This document shows positions 22,481-35,724 of a stretch of 64,000 nt of DNA, one piece after another; within the stretch, counting starts at the first letter, position 1, and every line of letters begins with the position of its first letter. Location: contig OX031066.1 in NCBI GenBank assembly GCA_943736015.1, positions 8,002,245-8,066,244 on the forward strand, in the 5' to 3' direction. The position numbers and the translations under genes were made by a program. Source of the DNA: Tridacna crocea. Its lineage: Eukaryota; Mollusca; Bivalvia; Cardiida; Cardiidae. Below the pieces are notes generated by a model. That model saw only the letters and a program-made list of their open reading frames with translations. It did not search any database and was not told the origin of the DNA.

Positions 22481-22852
22481 TTTAATAAGATTGATAGCAT
22501 GAATAGATACGCTAGAGAGTAAGACATATTTAGTCTATTTGAAAGCAATATTTACTTTAATAAACGGCTACTGTTTGAGTATGCCTGGGGAGAAAATATT
22601 GTGAAACACTGAATGATTTTCGTGTTTTGCTCATGGACAAGTTTATATCAAATGTAAAATTTCTAGATTTGTAACTAAAGCGTGGCCTGTGTTATAGTAA
22701 ATGAATTGTTTGAAAGGTTTTGGTTTGTTTAAAATATTTTCTCCATAGGCATACTCAAACAGTAGCCGCTTATTAAAGTAAACATTGCTTTCAAATAGAC
22801 TAAACATGTCCTCCTTTCTAGCGTATCTATTCATGCTATCAATCTTATTAAA
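22481..22852. mobile_element. Foldback element with about 120 bp arms
   Basis: Arms 22481-22602 and 22731-22852 are inverted copies sharing AGCATGAATAGATACGCTAG and GGCTACTGTTTGAGTATGCC, with about 128 bp between them. Open frames on each strand here (containing LAYLFMLSILLN) arise from the inverted copies and are not taken as genes. Confidence 0.75.
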
Positions 22853-22904
22853 TATGTACTATAAAAAAATCTTGCTCTACACTGCCCTCAAAACAAATAC
22901 AGAG

Positions 22905-22980
22905 TTGCTTTGGTTACCAGCATTTCCCTCTTTTCCCACAATCTTTCCAAAAGCCACCTTTCCAAACGTCATTTAAGCAC
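22905..22980. repeat. Decayed family A fragment
   Basis: GGTTACCAGCATTTCCCTCT and TTTTCCCACAATCTTTCCAA match one hairpin arm and the adjacent flank of family A. Confidence 0.55.
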
Positions 22981-25900
22981 GAAAATATTTGATAACTGGT
23001 TTTCCAGGAGGATGAATTTATTAAATGTGATATCGTGGCAGAAAACACGATTCACGATCCGTCAGATTTTGTCTATCCTTTCTGAGGCTGTGGGCATTCT
23101 TGTCCCCATGTGATTTGAAAACACCTCAAAAGCAAAATCCATACTTTAATACTGGAACCGAGCCCCAACGTCTAATGTTTATCTTTTCTGTCGAAGGTGT
23201 TAAAAAAATCAGTGTTTAGTTTAAATGCCAAATAATAATCAAATCAATGACTTCAAATCAGATCATTCAGTTTAGTTTCAATGAAGTTTTGTTTAGACCA
23301 GTAAACATTTTTCGAGATCCCCACTTGAAATAAACTCACCAAGATTAAGGAAAATACACTATTAGGACTCAGTGTTACCCGCTCATATGTATCGAAGTAA
23401 GAACGAAGTTCTATCAAATCAACAAAAAAATACACTTAAATATACGAGAAAGTTTTAAAGCTGAACTCTATTGTTGCCAAATAAAAGAACGACCCGAGAC
23501 ATTTTGGCCAAAGAGATGGTGAAATTCGATTCGAGGGCTAAGACAGCTTTAATAGATATGGGCGTGAAATTAAAACATTCCTTGTAAGCTCGGACAAGAC
23601 GTCGAACTAATTACGCAGAGGGTAACACGTTTTGCAAGTGATCATATACAATATGGTAGTTTCCTGTTCATCAAAACATCACATGTTGACCAATATAAAT
23701 CTGTATTTTTAACATATATATTTTTTGAAGTTCACCATTCTTACGAAAGCTGACACAGGTTAAAGGCTAAATGCAATTGCATAACAAAGGCAGATGAAGA
23801 AAATAAAAGCAAAAGTCACGCTGTGCTTGTTTTATTCAAAGACGTCTCTTTGCCAGAGTACAAAAGCTTTCTATTTTTAAGATTTTCCTAATCCGGTTTG
23901 CAAATTTGATCCAGCATGCCATACCGGCATTCCCTAAAACATGAAAAGAAAACGGCACGATGCTGGTAACGTGCAAAGTATCCTTCCTGTGACTATAAAG
24001 AACGAAAAGTAACCATGAAAGCAGGGGTTGTTCTCTTGGACGTCGAAAACCCTCCGTAAGGTATTAAGGCTTGAAAAATGAATTGCAGTCCCTATTTTTC
24101 CTTTTAATTAAGCCATAACATAGTTGTTCAGTTGATTTAATCAGCAGTTTAAGGGTGAGAATATCTTGCAATGAATAATAATATATCAGATTTATTTATC
24201 TATCGTTATCAAACTTTTTCTTTTCAAGAGGAAAGCATGCCAGAAGATAAGGATTTGATCGTAAGAGTAAGGTCACAGAGATTTACGTCCACGGGTTAAA
24301 CTTCACTGACAAGTTATGAAAGCCCAATCATAACGAGGTTTTGATTTATCGATTAAAATGTCAGAAGTTTTCTTCAGAATTTCTGGTTTAAATGGTATAA
24401 ATCCAACACAACAATTGGTCCTCGGTTTGTAAGGGGAAATTGAATGCACGAGGTCGAAGATTGAAGTTAAAAAAAATGAATGTAATTCCAGCATTTCGAT
24501 TGAGCTTTCCTTGGCACCGTTATAACACAGTATTCAGTCCTTTGAACACAAAATGCTACTTAATAATAATTACAGACTAAACCATTGAAAAGAGACACAC
24601 GTATCCAAGCAGCTTACTTTGCTCGAAATGTATGAAATAGAACGAGCCAATGAACGTTTAAAGTTCAGTTGCACCTTTTTATGTTCTGCCATTCATCTCA
24701 GGCTGTATCGAACATTTATCGAATGCTTGCTCACAATTAAAAGGATTAATGAAACAGTAAAGTAGGGTTTGACCAATTTTGATCTTGCTTTGAAGTATCG
24801 AGGACCAGTGAAGATAATCGGGGAATGCAGGAGTTTTCTCCATATTTTCAATATTACTTTATATATATGATGGAAAGGCTTTTAGAAATTGTCAGACATT
24901 ATTCTGAGGATCGCTCCTATAATTTTAAACCTCATTTCAAGGAATTTTTCGTAGTTACATTGGATCTTTATTCGAGACTGTTGAAATTACCCTAACAATC
25001 GGGAGACCATATCTGATCTGAGGTTAAGGGGTAAAAGATGAAATGCAGAAGTTGTTAGTGTACCAGTCGCGTGTCAGTACATTTTGGAAGCACAGTGTAT
25101 ACCATTGGGCAGAAGTTGTGGAATTTGGAAAATATCTAAAGTAATCGAGCTATCGCCGGGATATAACTTGCATATTCTTGATAGTCCGACTTTTTTGAAC
25201 ATCATTCCAAAAAGCTCCTGAAGATTTCCGTCTTACATGGTTGTCGGACAGAGGTAAAGAATTAGCGATAATATTCACTTTACTTCCAACAAATGGTTAA
25301 AACGGTGCACTTCTAGTACCTTTTCAGGCTAGAATGCATGCTTGACACCATAGTATTTTATAAACATCCTAAACTGATAGCCGATTAAGAGATGAGAGTG
25401 ATATGTATCCATTTTTTACTTGTTTACAACTCGTCAAATGATTAACAGAAATACAATTCAGAAGATTTCGGGAAAGGGTAAACAATACACGCCCGGGAAT
25501 AGCTTTAAAAAGATACACCACCATTTGACCACGCGCCCTGTATCGGGTATTCCAACGGGAACAATAACTGTCTCACTTTATCAACAACAATGTCTTAAAA
25601 CTAGACTATCTGCGTCTTTAGACAGACTGATAATCACAAATGGATTGGCCATGATGCAAGCAAGGGGAGTCACATAGATTATAATTTGCTTTATTTCTTT
25701 GATTTTACTGCAGTTTGCAGATGACTGCACATACATTGGTATATGTTGGGGAAAATGCCATGAATGTCTTAATATTAGTCCTTTATTAATGTGAAAGAAA
25801 ACCTTTGGTATTCACAAAGACTCGTTTATGCTCTATCAAATGGTCCTGAAGAATAAGGCTATCGAAAATGTGGAAAAGGAGACGATGCTTAACGAACCAG

Positions 25901-26340
25901 CATTTTCTCACAAGGCTTTCTCAAATCCTATTAGTTGAGCAAGGTTTCAAATTAAATCCTCTGGTAAAAATATTTCCGAGCATCTTTTCTTAGCTGTTAA
26001 CACTTGCATGTTTATCTGGTTATTTTGAATAAACAAGCAAGAAAAATGTATCAACAGAGCCGTAACTGTAGAATTAAATAATTTGACTCGCACAATGATA
26101 GGAGGAATATTTTGTGTTGGCAGAAAAGAGTTTATGTCATATCCTGGCAAAAACTCTTTTCTTCGTGTCCTATGTTGGATTCACTAGCCAAAGAAAATTT
26201 AAGACAGACTTGATTTTTGTCTCTTTTGTAATAATACTACTGTATAGATTTAAATGCTTTCTTTTTTCATCTTTTGCACTTTTTCGTGTTATTCTAAACA
26301 GTTCCTAATATTCTCTGCAGAATCCGTCTGATTGCTGTAA
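22981..26340. other. No gene recognised
   Basis: AT-rich sequence. A worn family A hairpin remnant lies near 25868-25930 (GTGGAAAAGGAGACGATGC). The open stretch 25420-25677 on the plus strand has no similarity that I recognise. Confidence 0.4.
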
Positions 26341-26343
26341 CCC

Positions 26344-26450
26344 GCCAGGGTGGCTCAGTAGTGAGCGTGTCGGACTCATGACCTGGTGGTTTGTGAGTTC
26401 GATACTCGGTTGAGGCGAACCAAACTAATTGCGTCGATTGAACGGATATA
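26344..26450 (+). repeat. tRNA-derived SINE head
   Basis: GGTGGCTCAGTAGTGAGCG resembles a pol III A box and GAGTTCGATACTC a B box. An anticodon-like CTCATGA lies between them. The cloverleaf is imperfect (long loop, unpaired acceptor ends), so a SINE is favoured over a working tRNA gene. Confidence 0.6.
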
Positions 26451-26454
26451 ACAA

Positions 26455-28475
26455 GGTTTAGCATATCCCGACTTACCCAGCGTTTTTATTACAAACCGAA
26501 CAAGAGTTTCAATAAGCCATCGTAAATCACTAGACAGCAGCCAACCGTCGGTTTCGGTTTGAGAACAAACTCTCCATAATTATAATCATCGTAGTCATGT
26601 CTTTTCCTCGGTATGCTGTTGCAAGTTAGAGGAATGGATTCATAGCGGTTACACGCTACATTTCGTGGCAGAAATGTGACTTTTAACATAATTATTCCTT
26701 CTGTCCAAACGGATTTGTTCATTCATCAAAATGAGATAAACATGAAAATATTCGTTCAGTCTGAACATTGAAAGTGACTTGTACAATTGAATTACATTTG
26801 AATTTTATAAAAAGAGTTCTTCAGCATTAAATAACACAGTGGTCATTGATTTGGACATTTTTCTGGTTGTTTAATACTTTAAAGAATTAATGTTAATTAT
26901 CTATGCAAGGAAACTATTGTTTTTCCGATGGAACAGATTAATAAACATGTGCATGACGGACCGTTGAGTACACAATTAAGCCAATACATCCAAAGTGGTA
27001 CATATAGGTGTATAACCAACTCTTAATGAAAGTTGTTTATCATTAAAAGTTTGTTATTAAGGCTGAAAAGAGTAGTAAACCGGGCTGAAATCATTATATA
27101 TGAGATCTATAGGATTTGAGGTGAATTCGTATTCCTTTTCTATATTTACAGAATATAGTAAGCGATCGAGGAAAGGCGTCTCATTCATATTTAAACCTAT
27201 TTCACGTCACGGTACTATAGCTTTTTTATCATCTAAAAAATGCTTCTCTAACCACCGGTCGAAGCGCTATCTGGTGTGAATGCTTCCGTGACAGAAAAGT
27301 TAAAAATAAAATGAACAAAAGGCATCTTTACTATATCATTCATGTCGGAAATTGACCATTTACCATTCCACTCGTCGCAGACAGAATGTTTAGCCAAGAG
27401 TTAGTGATAGGAGATGTGAAGATCGTTTACCGTATAATTCTTAGCATAAAGCGGCATGAGCAGACGCTGCATAACGCATGGTTCCGTCGATCATTTTAAT
27501 CCAGCAGCATAACAGTAAATTACAGTATTAAGTTTATATGATTCATTAGGCACCAAGTATTTGTACTGATCCTGTGAACATTAGAGAATATCTGAATTAT
27601 ACAAACTGTTAAGCATTTTGAATTATAATGTTTCAGTTTAAAATGATTGATAGGTTTCAAAATCCCTCTTAACAGGTGCTTATTTGTTCACGTGATTGAA
27701 AATTCCATGTTAAAGAACCGAGTTCCAGAGAATTTTACTTTAAAAGATCTCATCAAACATGTTACATGTCACAAAATTATTGGCCGAGTGTTGAGTTTTC
27801 TCTCTCAAATAATTGCTTTGGAAGAAAAGTATGCATAATTGCCAGTGTAAATTTGACCATAACATGATGCATACATTTATCTTACCTTTGCACACAGTAT
27901 TTAGTATATCTCAGGGATAACTGTCTTTTGTCGCTTTGACTTTGCTTTCAGTCGAAGTAGTTTATTTCTAAATGAAAGAAACAATTGCAAAGCAATTGCG
28001 TAGCTTACAAACTTTGTGGCAATAAATTATACATAATTGTCATGCAGAAGATACCATAGTCGTATAATACCGTCAATTAGATACCGGCTCCACACCTCTA
28101 TGATCCTTTGATGGTTTTGTAATATTCGTACTAAATTCCTTTTATTTGAAGTATTGGTTAATATTTAGATTGACGGTGTTAAACTTGTGTCTGTGAAACT
28201 CCAGGGACCAAAAGATGGAATAGTAAAATTCCAAATTTGAATACTGAAATTAGGATACCTCTTGGGATTTTCTTCTGTTGTCTCATTTCAGACTATTATT
28301 TTCAGCGAACTAGTTCCGGGGTATGAAACGCTTGCCACCTCCTTGGAGTACATTCTGGTGTTGTATGGATGATAGCATGTACACCATAGCATGACCCATA
28401 TCATATGTACTTTTTTGTCATCTTGGCAAGGCTAAGCACTAAATGTACATTACCGTTGTCTCTATGTAATGGCCT
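26455..28475. other. No gene recognised
   Basis: AT-rich sequence with no strong hairpins. The minus-strand open stretch 26722-26489 and plus-strand 27647-27838 are not recognisable proteins. Confidence 0.4.
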
Positions 28476-28479
28476 GAGT

Positions 28480-29020
28480 ACTTTAATTCGACAAAGACAT
28501 TCAGTCTCATACGGGAACTTTAAAAACAACCATGTTTACAAAAACAAGATCAGTGACATACAAAAATATATTGGTCATGCTCCAAACCATGCAACATTAG
28601 CGACAGTGAAATAATTCCATGTCGAAGTGGGTGAAGGATGCTGTAAACATAAAAAAATACTATATGAACATTTGCAATCATAGAAGAATTGCATAGCGCG
28701 GTGAGCTATGGTCAGATACAGATAAAAATATACTGGGCATACTTCGAACCTATAAAAATATATGAACGTTAGCAACAGTAGAATATTCCATAGCGCAGTG
28801 AGCTAACTGGCACTGCCCGAAACTAAGGTTTGCGGGTTTCAGGGTATAGAAAACACTCAGCTTCTTTTTTAGATGTTCCGTCTCGTACGGACACATTCAA
28901 AGACAATAATTACAGAAAAAGCAAGATCAGTGACAGGTGTAAATGAATCGGGCATCCTCTATACCTAGAAAACCAGATCAACATCAGCAATCATGAGCAG
29001 CAGAATTCCAAACTCGGGGG
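28480..29020. repeat. Degenerate tandem repeat (about 2-3 worn units)
   Basis: Blocks containing CAAGATCAGTGACA, GGGCATAC / GGTCATGC, CAACATTAGCGACAGT and ATTCCATAGCGCAGTGAG recur in similar order at about 28550-28620, 28730-28805 and 28920-29010. Units differ by many substitutions. Confidence 0.5.
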
Positions 29021-29564
29021 TGGCGTGTTCAAGGCAGAAGAAAATGCCACACCTTTTTTACCTATTTTCTACCGAAAATATCCTACAGAAAGAAGCAAAA
29101 CAACAGTATAAAGTGGCCCCTGTAGTACTGACTCTTCCTTATCGGTAGTCAGAATTTTAGCAAGTGGTTTTTGTTTTTGTTTATTTCGAATGTGACTGGC
29201 TATGTAGAATTCTATCATAGGCCATGAAAATTTGTTTCAGTTGGAATGAAGATGTTTTTCGGTAGTTTACCTGGAAAAAAACGTGGGCTGTATTTTGACT
29301 TTTCCACCGTTTCGACAAGGGGATTTACTGATTAAGTAAACTCAATGGTACGACATTTCCCTTCTACTTATTTTTGCAATAATTGTAATTAATCAACTGA
29401 CTTTGACAAATAAAATTACACATTTTCCCCGACGAAAAAAGTAGGAACGATTTTTATTCAAAAGCATAATACTGAAAACAGAACTGTGGTTGAAACTCAA
29501 ACCCTGTCACAAATCCAAACTGTAAGTAAGAAGAGCTATGGCACGATTAGATCAGAGCAACTGT

Positions 29565-29697
29565 CCACCAATCATTCTTAAGACTATTCTTAGTTTTAAT
29601 GCTAAGTATGGCCAAATCATGAGTTTTATCACTTTTAAGGTTTGAAAAGTCTGGAGAATAAGACTAAGAACGTTCCTAAGAATGGATGGTGAATATT
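29565..29697. mobile_element. Worn family G element
   Basis: Ends CAATCATTCTTAAGACTATT and CTAAGAATGGATGGTGAATA are inverted copies. The central hairpin of other family G copies is mostly lost. Confidence 0.6.
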
Positions 29698-30520
29698 GAC
29701 ACTGGTCAAGGTGCTAGTGCATAGAGCTCCCCTGTACTTTGCCCTTTCAAACGCGTCAGATCTTTGTCAGACAGTGACTGAAGCCAGTAATCTAAAAACA
29801 ACCTCATTTTTTCAAAAGCTTTTTAATCCTGTTGAATTCAGGTTTATGAGTTTTGATGACTTGTTTTGTAACTTCGAATGTAAACAGATGTCTAAAACTA
29901 ATGACACACCAAATGATGAAGTTGGAAATTCGGATATGTGTTAAGTAAAGATTTGAAAAAAAAAAAAAAGTATATTTGAAAACAGATTATTGTCTTTTTT
30001 TAAATGATTTACTGAATGTGTTTTTCTCTCAAACTGTTTAAAACACAATACTATCCTAATTCTGATCTGTGTATTTAATTGATTTGTAATGTCTGACAAT
30101 GAGCTGTTTGCTTTCAGTCGAAAATAATATGTTAATGTTATACCAACGAACTGTTTGCTTTGTGAACGGGTAAATGCAGTGAAAAATATTGTCGATGATG
30201 TTCACTCGATGCAATGAATTTCTATTTAAAGAAAAACAAGTATCCTCTATTAAGCACGCTTATGGTCAGCGAATATATCAACATATTTTACTGATGCTGC
30301 AGATCAGATTCAGTCTACATATAACTTTTTTTTTTTCATTTTTGCGACGATAGACGGTTCAAGGACTGAAAGCATACCTATGCATGAAAAAGACAGGGCA
30401 CCAGGTCTTCATCAAAGATTTCAGATGGATCCTTCAACGACCAAGCTCGAAATTCTTGCACAAAATAACGATACGAATGATGGTGGCGGAACCTAGCTGA
30501 CTGAACAGGTTAAGAAACCT

Positions 30521-30748
30521 TGGTCTGTATCACTAACAATTCTGAAGAAAATTTTCGGTCTTATTCTCGAATTTCTTCCAACTTTTGAAAATAACACAAC
30601 CTCTGATTGGCTCAACCGAATGGTTTAGCCAATCAGAAGTTGTGTTGATTTCAAGATTAGAAAATAAAGGATACTAGGACAAAAACATTAAAAGAAAAAA
30701 ACACACATTTTTCCAAAACATCTAAGAATGGTTGGTGAATACGGGCCC
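30521..30748. mobile_element. Family G hairpin MITE
   Basis: The central stem is AACACAACCTCTGATTGGCT, with its partner AGCCAATCAGAAGTTGTGTT close by. The right end GGTTGGTGAATACGGGCC matches the end at 57336. Confidence 0.8.
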
Positions 30749-30749
30749 T

Positions 30750-32600
30750 GTTGGTAAATAGATGAAACGGGAGATTCGATATTTTGAGATTAATGGTTAA
30801 ATTACGCTGACAGAGGAATCAAGTTTTCATTATAAAAACGTCTAGATTTATCAAAGTTTTTGTCCTTTTTTCTACAAGAATGACGATGAATGAAAATCTG
30901 ACAGCATTTGCCGCTGGTGAAATTTGTATTGCCAAACTAACAGACAATTATTGACTAATAATTTGTACAGAAATTTCAGATTTAGAGCAAATCAGTTTCT
31001 CCGATCATAAAAGTTTTCACCTCTATTAGATTGTTCACCCTTTCAATGGTTCAAGCGAAAGATAATTTGTTTTTTGTTTTTTTCTTTGTGGGCTGTATAG
31101 GTCAAGATAGGACTACATGATGTGCAGTCAGATCTTGATCTACACATCTGCATATATATTCTGCTCTATAATCTACAATTCTTTTTGCGTTCCTTTGAAT
31201 GTATTTTCAGTCATCGAAATAGTTCGAGTTAAAACACATTCCATTGTGGTGTGTTTTAAGGCGAGCTTTTCTATTCAGATAACAAGAAGGATAATACATT
31301 GTCACAATGCTAGTGAAATTTTCTTCAGTTTGGATATTAACGATAAAAACCAGCGACATTAATTTGTGACAGTTATTTAATTGTTTGCTGAAAAAAACCT
31401 AACTTTTATTTTATTAATTGCAAAAAAACTTGATAGGTTTTACGAATATGTTTGAAGCTTTTTATAGACCCCTACTCAAATAAAAAATATGAAAGTCTTT
31501 TTTCCTCGATAGATGTGGACTCACTGAACAGCGTTCATTACAATTTTAGCTGTTTTTCTGACAGTGTTGATCAGACTGTATAAACCGTATAATCTGATCA
31601 TAGAAGTATATTCGGCTTTGATATTTCAAAAGCTATTCTGGACAAAACGCCTTTCATAAACTAATGCGTCGAATGCATTCCGAAAATAAATGTCTTTTTT
31701 CATTTATGTAGCACTGTAAGGGTTAATTGGATTTTTATGAGTCTCAGATGACCCATGACGGAAATCAAGTGTACATAATCAGTCACGATTAAGTTAAAAG
31801 CAAGCGAAATTGAAGCAGTGATTCCTGCCAGATACCGACCATTAAGAAAACATCCAATATCTGAGACGTAAATTAATTTGCGCAACTTTCCAGCACGCTG
31901 AAGGAAAAATGCTCTTTGTCACTTCATTTGGTATAAAAGAAAATTAAAAGGACAAAATTCTATCAAAATATTCAACATAAAGCTTTTATAAAGAGTTATA
32001 TTTTGTTTCGTTAAATGACAGTTAAATGAATCGAAATATTTCTTGTTTGGATGTTTCATGAACTGTAGAATAATAACCGTTAATTCGACTTTTAGTGCTT
32101 GTTCCCATGGTTAAAAAAGGAAAATTAACTTGCAAGAAGGAAAAGCTATTTTCCTTTCAATATGAAAGACGTTACATGACAGACGTTATCTGTGTAATAC
32201 GTGCAAGTTTTTCTTATTGTTTGAATTTGAAAGTAGCCTATGAAGTAGTCTATGCGTTGATCGGTTAGATTTAACTTAATAATTCATAGCAGTATGTATC
32301 ATACACATAGGTTTCTTGACCTGGAGTAGAATAGTTTCTCCATTTCAATTTAGTTTTTATTTCTTTTCGTGACTATATTGAAATATATCTGACGGCAGAG
32401 AAGTGCCATGTAGTACACGCGTCCTTCTCCGCATACACCTTTTTTTTTTCAATTTTTAATTGAATTGATAAATAAAGAGAGAAAAAAAACGAATCCTATT
32501 CATTTTGTTTGGTACGTATGCACGCGATTCTTATCTTTATTTGAGGATGAAATGATGAGCATACAATGCTTTTAAAACTCTAAAAAACAATTGTAGTTTT
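30750..32600. other. No gene; worn family D hairpins
   Basis: Worn hairpins of family D type lie near 31095-31150 (GATGTGCAGTCAGATCTTGA) and 31565-31605. No supported gene is seen. Confidence 0.4.
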
Positions 32601-32624
32601 TACAACAATGAGATAAAAGACTCA

Positions 32625-33060
32625 GCATGTTCTCCTTTTCCCACAATGTTTTCTACACTGCTGGAAACAAATTTCATTTGTTGAGCTAGGTTATTTGTTT
32701 GTCTGCGAGTACTTTAAACTTGGACCAGTCTCAAACGTTGTTACTTGTCAAAGGGTAAATGATATTAAATTCAACGGTATTAGAACGGAGTCAACATGAA
32801 ATCGTTTCCTTGACGTTAAAAAAAATATCGAAATATCTATTTGGACATTTAATCGTCCATTAAACATTTCCGAGTATTTACGACCAAGAAGAAGAGCACT
32901 TTTATTAACAGTGAGGAAATGAAAGAGAATGTTGGATACCAGCATTTTTTCCCACGATGTGTTCTACGATTTCGATAAAAGAAATGCATATGTAATCTTT
33001 TGAGCAACAATGGATTTGTCATCTGCAAATGCTTTCAATTTGGTCAAGTAAAAAGTTTTA
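32625..33060. repeat. Two truncated family A fragments
   Basis: The stretch 32625-32758 carries TTCTCCTTTTCCCACAATGT through ACTTGGACCAGTCTC. The stretch 32925-33060 carries a second hairpin arm and ATGCTTTCAATTTGG. Each keeps only the right half of the element. Confidence 0.65.
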
Positions 33061-33544
33061 AACAGCTTATTTCCAATTGCAACAAATGCCCTTTACATAA
33101 CGTGTAAATTATAAAATGGACTCAATTACAAAAAGGTTTATCAGAATAATAAAATATTTATCTGTCGTTCCAAATCCTTCGAGACTAACGGTGACGGGAT
33201 TACTGTATCGAATTACAAGATACCGGCGATTGGAACATGTAATTGACGGATCAAATCTTGGACAAAAAGTCTGTCTTTTACCCTCCCGATCGTACATCAG
33301 ATGACTTTGCAAAAAGATGACTTATTAAAATTAAGATTTAACATAAGACTTTACACTTACACACATTATGGGAAAAGGAAAATTTATTTGTACGATACTT
33401 TGTCAAACATGTTTTGAAAAAAGACACGCAGCTGTCTACATGCAGTATTTTTATATTCGAGAAGCTGACGGTTTCGTTAGCAAACCTACCGGATTCTTTC
33501 AATGGTTGAATATAACACTTCTAGATGAAACTAGACCTTTGATT

Positions 33545-33905
33545 ATTTCATGCTTTCCGGAAGGATATCGAGATATTTTTCGATATTACAAGGGTACGAC
33601 CAGTGAAAATACCGATTTTCATGTTCTTGTTGCCAATGAAATTGCTCGTGCCTCACAACCAGATGGAACTATGACGTCATTTACCTTACATTTCTCGCCT
33701 GTGACCTAATATTGTAATGCGTTGTTATGCGGGAGAGGTACACCACGTGGGATAAATGAAAATAATTGGATTTTGATAAACCTCCTCCCGGAAAGGGTTA
33801 AACACGTGAAATAAATAGAATATTTATTTTTCGGCGAGAGATCTTTTTATTTCATCGGGTGAACATCATCGGTAATATTTTCACGAGTGGCGCATCCTCT
33901 GTTTA
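33545..33905 (-). repeat. Family F repeat, reverse copy
   Basis: Inverted copy of the 34510-34950 unit. Shared blocks include the CATGCTTTCCGGAAGGATAT end, TCGGTAATATTTTCACGAGT and the inverse of GCTTTATCAAAATTCAGTAC. A 113-codon open stretch overlaps it (33368-33709) but is repeat-derived. Confidence 0.75.
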
Positions 33906-33988
33906 TTTTTCAGAGTGTGAGTAGCGCGCAACGAAGATTAACAATCAGATATCAAAATCTGTAACGTCGGCAAAAGTTGTTTGTATTG

Positions 33989-34197
33989 TTAACCCCTAGG
34001 CTGCTAAACTCGACTCAAGGACCTTTTACAGACAGTGTAGATCAAGATCAGACTGCACAGAACATGCAGTCTGATCTTAGATCTACACTCTCCGAAGAAC
34101 AGATATTTCTCCCTGAAAAATAACTTTGATATAGCAACATTTTTTTTTCTATTAACTTGAGGGAGTTATTTAAATTATTCAGTAGGATGGGGGTTAA
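33989..34197. mobile_element. Family D hairpin MITE nested between family F copies
   Basis: TTAACCCCTAGGCTGCTAAA at the left and GGATGGGGGTTAA at the right. The hairpin AGATCAAGATCAGACTGCAC lies near 34038-34100. TTAA flanks both ends. Confidence 0.8.
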
Positions 34198-34509
34198 TAA
34201 CAGTGCAAGAGTTAAAGGAAGACGGTGATTAGTCAAAGAATTTAATCATTCATCGCAAAACGTCAAGGAAATGAGAGCTGGTGTGACTGCCAAACCGACC
34301 ATTGCCTGAACTGGTGAATGGAAGCATGAGAATACCCTTTACACAGGATTGTGTATATTTTTTACAGATCTTTACTTTCGTTAGATTCACTCATTTTTTT
34401 TTTTCAAAATCCCTGAAAAATAGCATGTAACTTGATATGGAACAATGGCTATAAATGTAAATCACGCTGTAGGCCCATAAAGCCTGGATGATTGGCCTAG
34501 AAATACATA

Positions 34510-34950
34510 GAGGATATTTGTTTTTTTCGGTGAAAGATCGAAATTTATTTCATCGAGTGGACACCATCGGTAATATTTTCACGAGTGGCGCAGCCACTCG
34601 TGAAAATATTACCGATGGTGTTCACGAGATGAAATAAATTTCGATCTTTCACCGAAAAAAACAAATATTCTATTTATTTTATGCTTTTAACCCTTTCTGG
34701 GAGGAGCTTTATCAAAATTCAGTACAATTCTTTTCCCTCATTCCCCGTGGCGTACCCCTTCCGCATAGCAACGTGACGTCAAGCGCGAGAAATGTAAGGT
34801 ATATGACGTCACATTTCCCATCTGGTTGTTAGGCACGCGCAATTTACCTAGGCAACAAGAACGTGAAAATCGGTATTTTCACTGGTGTAAGATCGAAAAA
34901 TATTTTCACTGCTATTTCTCGATATCCCACCGGAAAGCATGAAATAATCA
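34510..34950 (+). mobile_element. Family F repeat with head hairpin
   Basis: A head hairpin at about 34510-34680 (TTCGGTGAAAGATCGAAATT and inverse) is followed by a unique arm ending TCCCACCGGAAAGCATGAAA. The same unit occurs at 61575-62012 and inverted at 33545-33905. Confidence 0.78.
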
Positions 34951-35074
34951 TTTTTCTCTTCAAAAAATTGAGTGGCAGTGGAGAACAGGGTTGTTGATGA
35001 TACAGAGAACACAGAATGAGTTTTTGTATTTTTTCCTATCTGTATTAGTCATAACCCGAACTCTATGAGGGTCT

Positions 35075-35303
35075 TTAACTCTTTACCACACGAGCAGAAT
35101 TTAGACTGGTCCAAATTTAAAGCATTTGCAGACAACAAAATAAAGGTGACTGAAAAATAGAATTTTGTTCTGGGAAGGGTGGAAAACACTGTGGGAAAAG
35201 GAGAAAATGCTGGTTACCAGCATTTTCTCCTTTTCCCACAGTGTTTTCAAAAGGCTTCTTTCTCAGAGGCGTCAAAAGTAGGGATTGTGTGGTAATGGGT
35301 TAA
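35075..35303. mobile_element. Family A MITE, reverse orientation
   Basis: TTAACTCTTTACCACACGAG at the left and GTGTGGTAATGGGTTAA at the right, with the standard GCTGGT hairpin at about 35186-35250. An AAT microsatellite (about 35317-35338) follows directly. Confidence 0.88.
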
Positions 35304-35419
35304 CGGTAACAATTGTAATAATAATAATAATAATAATAACAATTTCCTTTTTTCTACAGAATCAATATATAGGTCATTATTTGATTTAAAATAGGTGATT
35401 AATATTACCAAAGCATTTA

Positions 35420-35555
35420 TTAACTCTTTACTATACAGTGTAAATAGACGCTTGAAAAAATTCTGGAGGGGGCGGGGGGGGTGGGAGAAGAAGAAAATAG
35501 CTAGTACACTGCGGTTTCTTCTTTTCTGTCAATGTTTTCTACCCTTATAAAGACC
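35420..35555. repeat. Worn family A copy with G-rich insertion
   Basis: TTAACTCTTTACTATACAGT, an arm trace GAAGAAGAAAATAGCTAGTA and CAATGTTTTCTACCC match family A. A G-rich run (GGAGGGGGCGGGGGGGGTGG) is unlike the rest of the window. Confidence 0.55.
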
Positions 35556-35724
35556 TATTGGCAACACATGGGGCGCAGTGTCGAACCAAGTACTGAGCAA
35601 ATTTTGGGACAATTTAGATCAGATATTACTACCCTTTCAGTGAAGAAAAACCAGCCGGACTTATGTTTAGAAACCCTTGTTGTGACGAATAACAACAAAT
35701 GGCGTACAAAACCATCGACAAACA

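Noticed and set aside
26344-26420. Functional tRNA-Met gene
   Set aside because: A and B boxes are present, but acceptor ends do not pair and spacing is irregular; a SINE head fits better.
33368-33709. 113-codon plus-strand open frame as a gene
   Set aside because: Most of it lies in the inverted family F copy; the same bases appear at 34800-34950 and 61880-62010 in other contexts.
34048-34236. Missing signal-peptide exon of the lachesin-like gene
   Set aside because: The hydrophobic minus-strand frame begins with TTG, lies within a family D MITE and has no phase-1 donor.
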